Shown one piece after another: positions 23,771 through 31,792 of a stretch of DNA of 64,000 nucleotides. The stretch's first letter is position 1. Each line of letters begins with the position of its first letter. The notes below the pieces were generated by a model. It did no database searches. It saw nothing but the letters and a program-made list of their open reading frames with translations, and had not been told where the DNA came from. The position numbers and the translations under genes are program-made. Source of the stretch: UMGS1370 sp963557065 (GTDB lineage: Bacteria; Bacillota; Clostridia; Lachnospirales; Lachnospiraceae); assembly GCA_963557065.1 (NCBI GenBank), contig CAUWCT010000043.1:1-64000 (forward strand). The letters run 5' to 3'.

Positions 23771-25042
23771 CTAGTCTTTGTCTTTTTCCTTATCTTTCCG
23801 GTAATTGTTTAAGATGGACAGGCGCAAAAGATTCAGGCCCCGAACCACTGCCTGCTCCCGGATATTCTCTCTGTTTCCTTTAAAATGGCAGCATTCCACA
23901 GTAACTTTATCCTTGATATAGCAGGCAATATACACCAGTCCTACCGGCTTTTCCTCGCTTCCGCCATCGGGTCCTGCAATTCCGGTCACAGCAATGCAGA
24001 CATCCGCATCTGCTGCAAATGCACCTCCGGCCGCCATCTCTTTGGCCGTCTGTTCACTGACCGCTCCGTATTTTTTCAAAGTAGCCTTACTGACGTCCAG
24101 GCGCTTTCTCTTTGCTTTGTTGGAATAGGTCACGAATCCCTCTTTAAATACTTCGGATGCACCTGGCACGTTGACGATCCGGCCTGCCAGCAGTCCTCCT
24201 GTACAGGATTCTGCTGTACATACGGTAAGTCCGTATTTTTCCAGCAGACGGACGGTCGTGCCTTCTAAAGTTTCAGCCTCTTTTACAGAGTAAACACTGT
24301 CCTCAAACCGTTTTTTTACTTCTTTTACCACTGGTTTTAACAGCTTTTTTGCCTCATCCTCGGTTCTGGCGCCGGCCGTAATCCGAAGATGAACTTCACC
24401 GGTCCTGGCATAGGTAGCAATGGTAGGATTGGTCTGTCTGTCAATTAAGTCCAGAAGTTTATCTTCCACCTGGCTTTCCCCGTATCCGCATATTTTTACC
24501 ATCTGGGAAACAATCGCTTCCGGCTGTCTCTTTTTTAAATAAGGGGCAACCTGTTTTTCAAAAAGCGGCTTTAATTCTCCGGGAGGTCCCGGAAGAAGGA
24601 TGGCTGTCTTATCGCCCTTTTCCAGAATCAATCCGGGCGCAGTCCCGTTGTCATTGTCCAACACAATGGCTCCTTTTGGTACAATGGCCTGTTTCCAGTT
24701 ATTGTCCGGAATCTTTTTGTAAATCCCATTTTTAAAATACTTCTCTATCCGCTTTCTGGTATGGGAATCTTCTTTTAATTCATACCCCATCACTTCTGCA
24801 CAGACCTCTTTTGTCAAATCGTCTTCTGTGGGGCCAAGTCCTCCCGTTAAAATGATGACATCTGAACGGCTAAGCGCTGTCTGAATCGTCTCTGCCAGCC
24901 GTTCTCTGTTGTCTCCTACAGTAGACTGGTAATACATTGTCAGTCCTAAAAGCGCACATTGTTCAGCCAGATACCGGGCGTTGGTATTTACAATATTTCC
25001 CAATAACAGTTCCGTTCCTACGGAAATCAGTTCGGCTGCCAT
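23771..25042 (-). CDS. cinA: CinA: nicotinamide-nucleotide amidase with MoCF-like domain
   Basis: The 423-residue protein joins an N-terminal molybdopterin-binding-like domain (ELISVGTELLLGNIVNTNA; about 1-170), known for ADP-ribose pyrophosphatase activity, to a C-terminal CinA domain (VCTAESCTGGLLAGRIV; from about 265) that deamidates NMN. It recycles pyridine nucleotides and is linked to competence in some species. It starts 3 bp after pgsA, as in Bacillus, where the order is pgsA-cinA-recA. Here recA is replaced by the unknown 441-residue gene. Confidence 0.96.
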   Translation of the reverse strand: MAAELISVGTELLLGNIVNTNARYLAEQCALLGLTMYYQSTVGDNRERLAETIQTALSRSDVIILTGGLGPTEDDLTKEVCAEVMGYELKEDSHTRKRIEKYFKNGIYKKIPDNNWKQAIVPKGAIVLDNDNGTAPGLILEKGDKTAILLPGPPGELKPLFEKQVAPYLKKRQPEAIVSQMVKICGYGESQVEDKLLDLIDRQTNPTIATYARTGEVHLRITAGARTEDEAKKLLKPVVKEVKKRFEDSVYSVKEAETLEGTTVRLLEKYGLTVCTAESCTGGLLAGRIVNVPGASEVFKEGFVTYSNKAKRKRLDVSKATLKKYGAVSEQTAKEMAAGGAFAADADVCIAVTGIAGPDGGSEEKPVGLVYIACYIKDKVTVECCHFKGNRENIREQAVVRGLNLLRLSILNNYRKDKEKDKD

Positions 25043-25045
25043 AGA

Positions 25046-25588
25046 TTACATGCTCCCTTCTGTCAGTACCTTGTGATTCTTAATTAAATAGTCTACTAAC
25101 GATACAATGGTTAAAATAAGGGCAGTCCACAGACAAATCTGAGTTACCACAAAAAGGGCCGGAATGTTGAAAATCAACAGCACAATGGCAATCATCTGAA
25201 ATGTGGTTTTAAATTTCCCCCAATAGCTTGCTGCAATGACAACTCCATTATCAGATGCCACCAGGCGGAAGCCGCTGATAATAAATTCCCGGCTGATAAT
25301 AATAATAACCATCCAGGCCGGAACCTGTCCCAGTTCAATAAAACAGATCAGGGCCGAACACACTAAAAGCTTGTCAGCCAGGGGGTCCATAAATTTTCCA
25401 AAATTAGTTACCAGATTGTATTTTCTGGCAATTTTACCATCTAACAAATCCGTCAGGCTGGCCACGATAAAGATCACAGCCGCCGCAATCCGCATCGTTT
25501 CATTGGTTCCATTCTGGAACATCAGGGCTGCTACAAAAAACGGGATCAAAATCACCCGAAGGACCGTCAGTTTATTTGGCAAATTCAT
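25046..25588 (-). CDS. pgsA: CDP-diacylglycerol-glycerol-3-phosphate 3-phosphatidyltransferase
   Basis: This membrane enzyme makes phosphatidylglycerol phosphate. The 180-residue protein has the CDP-alcohol phosphotransferase motif (DGKIAR followed by GKFMDPLADK) and several hydrophobic helices. The ATG at 25588 has GGAGA about 8 nt upstream; a TTG 15 bp further up is less likely. It overlaps the rimO 3' end by 17 bp. Identification is firm from the motif and the neighbouring cinA. Confidence 0.95.
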   Translation of the reverse strand: MNLPNKLTVLRVILIPFFVAALMFQNGTNETMRIAAAVIFIVASLTDLLDGKIARKYNLVTNFGKFMDPLADKLLVCSALICFIELGQVPAWMVIIIISREFIISGFRLVASDNGVVIAASYWGKFKTTFQMIAIVLLIFNIPALFVVTQICLWTALILTIVSLVDYLIKNHKVLTEGSM

Positions 25589-26912
25589 CGTATATCTCTC
25601 CAATCAAATCGTATTCGCTGGCTCCTACCACTTTTACCCGTACAAAATCTCCGGACATGAGAAGTTCTCCTGTATTGACAAAGATCAGGCCATCCACTCC
25701 TGGAGCGTCCATGTACGTGCGGCCCACATAGGCAGGCTCATCCGCCACTTTTCCTTCAATCATAACATCCAGAATCCGACCCACCATTTCCTCGGAATGC
25801 GCAAAGGCAATCTCCTGCTGGAGTTCCATAATCTCATCCCTGCGTTCTTCCTTCACTTCCTGAGGAACCTGGTTTTCAAAGGAATAGGCCGGTGTATCTT
25901 CTTCTGCGGAATAAGCAAACACGCCTAAACGGTCAAATTCCATCTCATCTACAAATTCCATTAAAATCTCATGATCCTCACTGGTCTCTCCCGGAAAACC
26001 GGAGATTAAAGTGGTTCGCAGGGCAATATCCGGAATCTCGCTGCGCAGTTTTGCAACCATTTCTTTTATCTGCGCCTGATTGGTCCTGCGGTTCATGGCT
26101 TTTAAAATTTTATCACTGGCATGCTGGACAGGAATATCCAGATAATGACAGATCTTTTCTTCCTCTTTGATAACCTGAATCAACTCGTCCGTAATCTCCT
26201 CCGGGTAGCAATACTGAATCCGAATCCACTGAATCCCGGAAATTGCAGCCAGACGCCTAAGCAGCGTCGGAAGCATCTTTTCTCCATACAGATCCACTCC
26301 GTACAGAGTGGTCTCCTGAGCCACTAAAATCAGTTCCTTTACTCCGCCTTTTGCCAGAGACTCTGCCTCTTTTACCAGTTCTTCTATGGGATAGCTGCGG
26401 TAAGGCCCTCTGAGACTTGGAATAATGCAGTACGTACAGCGCTTATCGCACCCTTCTGCAATCTTTAAAAATCCATAATATCCTCCTGTGGTCACTACCC
26501 TCTCTGCGCTGCTTTTTGGAAGGCGTTTTAAATCCTCAAAACAGGACACCGGTCCCTGACCGCTGGATACTTTCTCCAATGCTTCTAAAACCTCATCATA
26601 AGAAGAGGTGCCCACAATCGCGTCTACTTCCGGAATCTCCTCTAAAATCTCCTGCTTATACCGCTCTGCCATACATCCGGTAACCAGAAGCATTTTTACA
26701 GTTCCTTCTTTTTTTAACTCCGCCATCTCTAAAATCGTATTGACGCTTTCTTCCTTGGCGTCGCCGATAAAGCAGCAGGTATTGACCAGCACCGCATCCG
26801 CCTGGCTTTCATCATCGGTAAACTCCCAGCCTTTTTGGCGGAAAATTCCCATCATCTTCTCGGTATCCACCAGGTTTTTATCGCATCCCAGTGAAACGCA
26901 CAGTAATTTCAT
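25572..26912 (-). CDS. rimO: RimO, ribosomal protein S12 methylthiotransferase
   Basis: RimO adds a methylthio group to Asp of S12 using radical SAM chemistry. The 446-residue protein has the auxiliary cluster cysteines Cys10, Cys46 and Cys80, the radical SAM motif CDKRCTYC (Cys155, 159, 162), and a C-terminal TRAM domain. MiaB is the closest alternative, but the CDKN start and the C-terminal sequence fit RimO. It begins the rimO-pgsA-cinA group. A full palindromic element lies in the 322-bp gap between rpoZ and rimO, and no clear promoter was found after it. Confidence 0.95.
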   Translation of the reverse strand: MKLLCVSLGCDKNLVDTEKMMGIFRQKGWEFTDDESQADAVLVNTCCFIGDAKEESVNTILEMAELKKEGTVKMLLVTGCMAERYKQEILEEIPEVDAIVGTSSYDEVLEALEKVSSGQGPVSCFEDLKRLPKSSAERVVTTGGYYGFLKIAEGCDKRCTYCIIPSLRGPYRSYPIEELVKEAESLAKGGVKELILVAQETTLYGVDLYGEKMLPTLLRRLAAISGIQWIRIQYCYPEEITDELIQVIKEEEKICHYLDIPVQHASDKILKAMNRRTNQAQIKEMVAKLRSEIPDIALRTTLISGFPGETSEDHEILMEFVDEMEFDRLGVFAYSAEEDTPAYSFENQVPQEVKEERRDEIMELQQEIAFAHSEEMVGRILDVMIEGKVADEPAYVGRTYMDAPGVDGLIFVNTGELLMSGDFVRVKVVGASEYDLIGEIYDEFAK

Positions 26913-27032
26913 AAATCTAAAAACACCTCATCTTCTTTTTGATTTTTCATGTGCAGATTCGTCTGCAGTTCAAATCTATGCCTTGATGCGGAAAATGGAG
27001 CGACAGACTTTCTGGCATACGTGTACATAAAT

Positions 27033-27183
27033 GTAACAGTTCAGCCATGCATCTTCTTGCCCGCCCATGGCGGACAAGAAGCGTCTGGCATCCGCCCTAT
27101 GAAGATTCAGACAGGAAAAATCTTATGAAAACAAGCTTTCAACATTTTTTCCTGTCTGAATCTTCGCATGGCTGAACTGTTAC
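27033..27183. mobile_element. 151-bp palindromic MITE-like element, copy B (inverted relative to A and C)
   Basis: The ends are perfect 18-bp inverted repeats GTAACAGTTCAGCCATGC/GCATGGCTGAACTGTTAC. The flanks are an exact 8-bp duplication, ACATAAAT, at 27025-27032 and 27184-27191. The internal GC-rich and AT-rich hairpins come in the reverse order to copies A and C. It is located between the rpoZ stop and the rimO start, the main content of that 322-bp gap. Confidence 0.93.
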
Positions 27184-27234
27184 ACATAAATAAAAGTCTT
27201 CCCGCTCCACTTCACGAAAAAGCCTGACTCCGGA

Positions 27235-27495
27235 TTACTCTGCAGTTGCTTCTCCTTCCGGAACTTCCTCTTCTCCAAGGATTTTTACTTTGGTCTTATA
27301 TAATTCTTCAATGGCAACAGAAAGAGGTTTCTTGCCTGCGCCGGGAACCAGCGGCTCTGCCCCGTCAATAATCTGTCTTGCCCGCTTTGCAGATGCAATG
27401 ACAATGGAATAACGGCTCTGGACAACCGGCTGTTCTCCCGGTTCTACCTCTTTATTTACTACATTAATTAAATCCGAATAAGATGGATGCAACAT
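27235..27495 (-). CDS. rpoZ: RNA polymerase omega subunit
   Basis: Omega helps assemble RNA polymerase. The 86-residue protein has the family opening MLHPSYSDLINVVN and the core SRYSIVIASAKRARQI, followed by a short acidic tail. It follows gmk by 24 bp, the conserved gmk-rpoZ order of Firmicutes. Length is normal. No second omega gene is in the window. Confidence 0.94.
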   Translation of the reverse strand: MLHPSYSDLINVVNKEVEPGEQPVVQSRYSIVIASAKRARQIIDGAEPLVPGAGKKPLSVAIEELYKTKVKILGEEEVPEGEATAE

Positions 27496-27519
27496 ATCTG
27501 AAAATCTCCTTTCTGTCTT

Positions 27520-28143
27520 TTAGCCCATCTGGTGAAGCTGGGCACGCATATTCTCAATAAATTCTGTCTGATTGCAGGTGTGGCTGTGGTGATCCTGAAT
27601 CAACTGGTGCATGCGCATGACGCAGTCTTCTACTGTGTCGTTGACCAGAATATAATCATAGTTTTCAATGCCCTCAGACTCTTTTACCGCCCGCTTTAAC
27701 CGGCTCTCAATCACTTCCTGAGTCTCTGTGCCCCTGCCTGTGAGACGCTCCTTCAGCGCAGCGGCACTGGGCGGCATGACAAACAGCAAAAGCGCATTGG
27801 GAAACTGCTTCTTTACTTTCAGCGCCCCCTGAATCTCAATCTCCAGGATTACATCTTTTCCCGCTTCCATCTGCTGCATTACATATTGCTTTGGCGTCCC
27901 GTAATAGTTATCCACATAGCGGGCATATTCGATTAGCTGATTGGCGCGGATCATGTCTTCAAACTGTTCTCTGGTTACAAAAAAATATTCTCTGCCGTCG
28001 ATCTCGCCAGGTCTGGGATTTCTGGTAGTGGCGGAAATGGAAAGGGCATAATTGTCATATCTGTCCACCAAAGCCTTCATAAGCGTGCCTTTTCCTGCAC
28101 CGGAAAATCCGGACACAACGGCCAATATTCCTGTTTCTTTCAT
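27520..28143 (-). CDS. gmk: Guanylate kinase
   Basis: Gmk converts GMP to GDP. The 207-residue protein has the P-loop GFSGAGKGT (near residues 12-20), the GMP-binding SATTRNPRPGEIDGREY and the lid region. It lies 12 bp after yicC. In many Firmicutes a small remA gene lies between yicC and gmk; none is present here. It is also a (p)ppGpp target in Firmicutes, which links purine flow to stringent control. Confidence 0.97.
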   Translation of the reverse strand: MKETGILAVVSGFSGAGKGTLMKALVDRYDNYALSISATTRNPRPGEIDGREYFFVTREQFEDMIRANQLIEYARYVDNYYGTPKQYVMQQMEAGKDVILEIEIQGALKVKKQFPNALLLFVMPPSAAALKERLTGRGTETQEVIESRLKRAVKESEGIENYDYILVNDTVEDCVMRMHQLIQDHHSHTCNQTEFIENMRAQLHQMG

Positions 28144-28155
28144 ATTCTGTTCCCC

Positions 28156-29034
28156 TTACTCAATGTTCTGGATCTGTTCCCGAACCTTTTCTACTTCGGT
28201 CTTTAGCGCAATCGCCCTCTGGGAAATCTCCAGATCATTGGCTTTAGATAAAATGGTGTTGGCCTCCCGGTTCATCTCCTGGGCAATAAAATCCAGCTTT
28301 CTGCCAATGCTGCCGCCCTCTGTCAATTCTTTTCTGGTATTGCAGATGTGGCTGCGCAGCCGGACCGTTTCCTCATCTACGCAAATCTTGTCCGCAAAGA
28401 TCGTCACCTCTGTAGCAATACGGCTTTCGTCGATTGAAATGCCGGACAGCACCTCCTGGATTTTATCCTCCAGCTTTGCCCGGTATTCTGAAACCACCTG
28501 CGGGGAACGTTCCTCCACCTCTGCTACCAGACGTTCCATATAATCCAGCTTGCCAAGCAAATCCTTTTTTAAATGCTCGCCCTCTAACGTACGGGTATCC
28601 ACAAACCGGCCTGCAGCCTCTTTTACAGCGTGAGAAAGGACTTTCCACATCTCTTCTTCATCATCCGGAGCCTGCTCCATGGTAAATACTTCCGGGCATC
28701 GGGCCAGATCGTTGACCGTCACTGTATTGGGAAGGCCAAACTGATCTGCCATCCTCTGATATGCTTCCATATACTCTGCGGCCAGCGCCCGGTTGTACTT
28801 TAAACACAGGCGGCCTTCCGTATAATCCTCATAACTGATATAAACATCCACCTTTCCCCTCTGGATATAATCCTTTAGCAGGGTCCGGATGCCAGCCTCA
28901 AAGTAATTAAACTTCTTGGGCATCTTGATGCTCAAATCCAGATACCGGTGGTTGACTGCCTTCATCTCCACAGATATTTTATAATCATCTGTTGTCTCCT
29001 CAAATCTGCCGAAACCAGTCATGCTTTTTATCAT
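28156..29034 (-). CDS. yicC: YicC-family endoribonuclease
   Basis: YicC proteins cleave RNA and affect sRNA turnover; the B. subtilis member is YloC. The 292-residue protein begins MIKSMTGFGRFEE and ends with the conserved LDFIAQEMNREANTILSKA helix. The start at 29034 (GAGG 8 nt upstream) gives the usual family length; a 47-residue extension runs into the promoter and is rejected. It heads the yicC-gmk-rpoZ unit, divergent from rqcH. Confidence 0.93.
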   Translation of the reverse strand: MIKSMTGFGRFEETTDDYKISVEMKAVNHRYLDLSIKMPKKFNYFEAGIRTLLKDYIQRGKVDVYISYEDYTEGRLCLKYNRALAAEYMEAYQRMADQFGLPNTVTVNDLARCPEVFTMEQAPDDEEEMWKVLSHAVKEAAGRFVDTRTLEGEHLKKDLLGKLDYMERLVAEVEERSPQVVSEYRAKLEDKIQEVLSGISIDESRIATEVTIFADKICVDEETVRLRSHICNTRKELTEGGSIGRKLDFIAQEMNREANTILSKANDLEISQRAIALKTEVEKVREQIQNIE

Positions 29035-29082
29035 AACATCAGCCTCACTTTCGCCATGGCCTTTCTTGCCATAGATAGTTCC

Positions 29083-29111
29083 ATTATAAGGCAAAGGCTT
29101 TTGCAAGTCAA
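29083..29111 (-). promoter_or_regulatory. Promoter of yicC-gmk-rpoZ
   Basis: TTGACT, 17 nt, TATAAT. Its -35 lies 7 bp from the -35 of the divergent rqcH promoter. Confidence 0.85.
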
Positions 29112-29118
29112 TAAAACA

Positions 29119-29147
29119 TTTCAATCTGCAACAAGATGTGGTATAAT
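29119..29147 (+). promoter_or_regulatory. Promoter of rqcH
   Basis: TTTCAA, 17 nt, TATAAT, back-to-back with the yicC promoter. Confidence 0.75.
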
Positions 29148-29198
29148 AACTCCAAAATGCAGTTGTGCTGCGCACATCTGCCAGAAAGGAGTTTTATC

Positions 29199-30941
29199 AT
29201 GGCTTTTGACGGAATTACAGTTGCCAATCTGACCCATGATTTAAAACAGGCCATTGAGGGAGGACGCATTGCCAAAATCGCCCAGCCGGAAAAAGACGAA
29301 TTATTGTTCCAGATCAAAAAAGACGGCTCTTCTGTCCGGCTTTTAGTCTCGGCCAGCGCCAGCCTTCCTTTGGTCTATATCACCGATACCAACAAGCCCA
29401 GTCCTATGACTGCCCCTAATTTTTGTATGCTTTTGCGAAAGCATATCGGAAGTGCAAGAATCATTTCTGTATCCCAGCCTGGCCTGGAACGGATTATAGA
29501 GCTGATCCTGGAGCATCTGGATGAAATGGGGGATGTGTGCAGAAAGCGCCTGATAATTGAAATTATGGGAAAACACAGCAACATCATTTTCTGCAAAGAA
29601 GACGGCACGATTTTAGACAGTATTAAACACGTTTCCGCCCAGGTAAGTTCGGTCAGGGAAGTGCTTCCGGGACGGATGTATTTTATTCCCCATACAATGG
29701 AAAAATCCGATCCCTTTACTGTATCGTCAGAAGAATTTGCCGGGCAGATGTCTCATGCGCCCATGGCGATACAAAAGGCCCTGTATAACCGCCTGACCGG
29801 AATCAGCCCCATTATCGCGGAAGAACTGTGCCATCTTGCTTCTATTAATCCGGACAAGGCAGCCGGGGATCTGACCGAAGATGAAACCGTCCACTTATAC
29901 CGGACCCTTGTCCTGATGATGGAAGACGTAACAGAGGGAAACTTCTTTCCCAATATTATTTATGACGGCGACGTCCCCACAGAGTTTGCCTCCCTGCCCC
30001 TGACCTGCTTTGACAGCGAGCGGTTTTCCAGCCGGAAATTCGATTCAATCAGCCAGGTTCTTAAGACTTACTATTCTTCCAGAGAGACCATTACCAGAAT
30101 CCGGCAGAAATCCTCTGATCTGCGGCGGATTGTCCAGACCGCCTTAGAGCGGAATTATAAAAAATACGATTTACAGCTAAAACAGCTAAAAGATACGGAA
30201 AAACGGGAAAAATACCGGATTTACGGAGAACTTTTAAACACCTACGGCTATGAACTTTCCGGCGGGGAAAAGGAATTTACGTGCATCAATTATTACACCA
30301 ATGAAAAAGTGCGGATTCCGCTGGACCCCCAACTGTCCGCCAGAGAAAATGCCCAGAAACATTTTGATAAATACAATAAGTTAAAGAGGACGTTTGAAGC
30401 CCTAAACGACCTGACAAAAGAAACAAAGGAAGAAATCGACCATCTGGAATCCATCAGCGCCGCGTTAGACATTGCGTTAGAGGAAAATGACCTGGTACAG
30501 ATCAAAGAAGAATTAATGGAATACGGCTATATCAAAAAGCGCAGGGCCGGAGAAAAACGCCCCAAAATCACCAGCCGTCCCTTCCACTATTTATCCAGCG
30601 ACGGGTTCCATATCTATGTAGGCAAGAACAACTATCAGAATGAAGAACTGACCTTTAAACTGGCAAACGGAGGCGACTGGTGGTTCCACGCAAAAGGGAT
30701 TCCCGGCTCTCATGTAATTGTAAAAACAGAAGGCAAAGAACTGCCCGATCGGGTATTTGAAGAAGCCGGGGCCCTGGCAGCCTGGTATTCCAAGGGCAGA
30801 GACAATGACAAGGTAGAAATCGACTATATCCAGCGAAAAAACGTCCGAAAGGCCGCAGGCGGCGCGCCTGGATTTGTGATCTACCACACCAATTATTCTC
30901 TGGTGGCAGTGCCGTCCTGCAGCTTTAAGGAACTGTTGTAA
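29199..30941 (+). CDS. rqcH: RqcH (NFACT family), ribosome quality control
   Basis: RqcH binds split 50S subunits with stalled peptide and directs alanine tailing, the bacterial counterpart of Rqc2. The 580-residue protein begins MAFDGITVANLTHDL, has the conserved IIEIMGKHSNIIF, a coiled-coil middle (about 290-430), and the C-terminal NFACT-R domain (HIYVGKNNYQNEELTFKLA, then WWFHAKGIPGSHV). The ATG at 29199 has AAAGGAG 7 nt upstream. It is divergent from yicC, as yloA is near yloC in B. subtilis. Older databases call it fibronectin-binding protein. Confidence 0.95.
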   Translation: MAFDGITVANLTHDLKQAIEGGRIAKIAQPEKDELLFQIKKDGSSVRLLVSASASLPLVYITDTNKPSPMTAPNFCMLLRKHIGSARIISVSQPGLERIIELILEHLDEMGDVCRKRLIIEIMGKHSNIIFCKEDGTILDSIKHVSAQVSSVREVLPGRMYFIPHTMEKSDPFTVSSEEFAGQMSHAPMAIQKALYNRLTGISPIIAEELCHLASINPDKAAGDLTEDETVHLYRTLVLMMEDVTEGNFFPNIIYDGDVPTEFASLPLTCFDSERFSSRKFDSISQVLKTYYSSRETITRIRQKSSDLRRIVQTALERNYKKYDLQLKQLKDTEKREKYRIYGELLNTYGYELSGGEKEFTCINYYTNEKVRIPLDPQLSARENAQKHFDKYNKLKRTFEALNDLTKETKEEIDHLESISAALDIALEENDLVQIKEELMEYGYIKKRRAGEKRPKITSRPFHYLSSDGFHIYVGKNNYQNEELTFKLANGGDWWFHAKGIPGSHVIVKTEGKELPDRVFEEAGALAAWYSKGRDNDKVEIDYIQRKNVRKAAGGAPGFVIYHTNYSLVAVPSCSFKELL

Positions 30942-30957
30942 ACCAGCCGTCTGCCCC

Positions 30958-31015
30958 CATGTCTTCCTGTACACTGTAAGCGCGCAGGAAGCGTCGGGCA
31001 TCCGGCCTGTGATTT
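30958..31015. repeat. Possible decayed fragment of the palindromic element
   Basis: Parts of this convergent intergenic stretch (GCAGGAAGCGTCGGGCATCC) resemble the GC-rich hairpin of copies A-C (AAGAAGCGTCTGGCATCC). Divergence is high, so this is a weak call. Confidence 0.3.
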
Positions 31016-31035
31016 AGTGAGAAAAACGATTCTTG

Positions 31036-31761
31036 TTATTTCTGACTTTCCAGCCATGCTTTTACTACATCCGGATAATTGGTAATGGCTCCTGCGCAGT
31101 CCCAGTCGTACAGCTTTTCCAGAACTCCCATATCATTGATGGTCCATGCGTTGATTCCGACTCCATGTTTTTTGCAGCTTTTAAGCACATCTTCTGTCAG
31201 TTTTGATCCGTTTGGATGGTAAAACTCAAATCCGTATTTCTTACAGCAGTATCCTGCATTGCCCAAGGAAGCATCTACCAGAAATCCACATGGTATCCGG
31301 GGAGCAATCTTTTTGGCTTCCATAAGGGATAACGGATTAAATGATGAAAACATAACCTTCCCTTCCAGGCCATATTTTCGGATGATGGCAATGGTTTTTT
31401 CCTCCAGTCCCTCATAAAAGAAAACACCGGTTTTCAGTTCAATGTTCGTGGTCACCGTCTGTGCAGCCGCCCATCTGCAGTATTCTTCAAACGTAGGAAT
31501 GTTCACAAACCCATACTGTTCTCCAAACACTGAGCCGGCATGGAATTTCTGAAGTTCCTCACAAGTATAGTCCCTTACCAGACCAACGCCGTCTGTGACC
31601 CGATCAATGGTTTCATCATGGATTACAACAACTGTGCCGTCTTTTGTCAGCTGAACATCCAATTCAATCTCATCACATCCGGCTTCTGCTGCCTTTTCAA
31701 ACGCCAGCATGGTATTTTCCGGATATTTTCCACTGTATCCCCTGTGCGCAATTACTTTCAT
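31036..31761 (-). CDS. Cytoplasmic glycerophosphodiester phosphodiesterase
   Basis: GDPDs split glycerophosphodiesters to glycerol 3-phosphate and an alcohol. The 241-residue protein has the signature AHRGYSGKYPENT and the ELDVQLTKDG...IHD catalytic set, without a signal peptide, so it acts inside the cell like UgpQ. The ATG at 31761 has GGAGA about 9 nt upstream. It lies 31 bp after the GH2 gene as the last gene of the importer operon, which suggests the imported compound contains a phosphodiester. The leaving alcohol is unknown. Confidence 0.92.
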   Translation of the reverse strand: MKVIAHRGYSGKYPENTMLAFEKAAEAGCDEIELDVQLTKDGTVVVIHDETIDRVTDGVGLVRDYTCEELQKFHAGSVFGEQYGFVNIPTFEEYCRWAAAQTVTTNIELKTGVFFYEGLEEKTIAIIRKYGLEGKVMFSSFNPLSLMEAKKIAPRIPCGFLVDASLGNAGYCCKKYGFEFYHPNGSKLTEDVLKSCKKHGVGINAWTINDMGVLEKLYDWDCAGAITNYPDVVKAWLESQK

Positions 31762-31792
31762 CAAAAACATTCTCCTTTTCTGGTGTGCGGTC

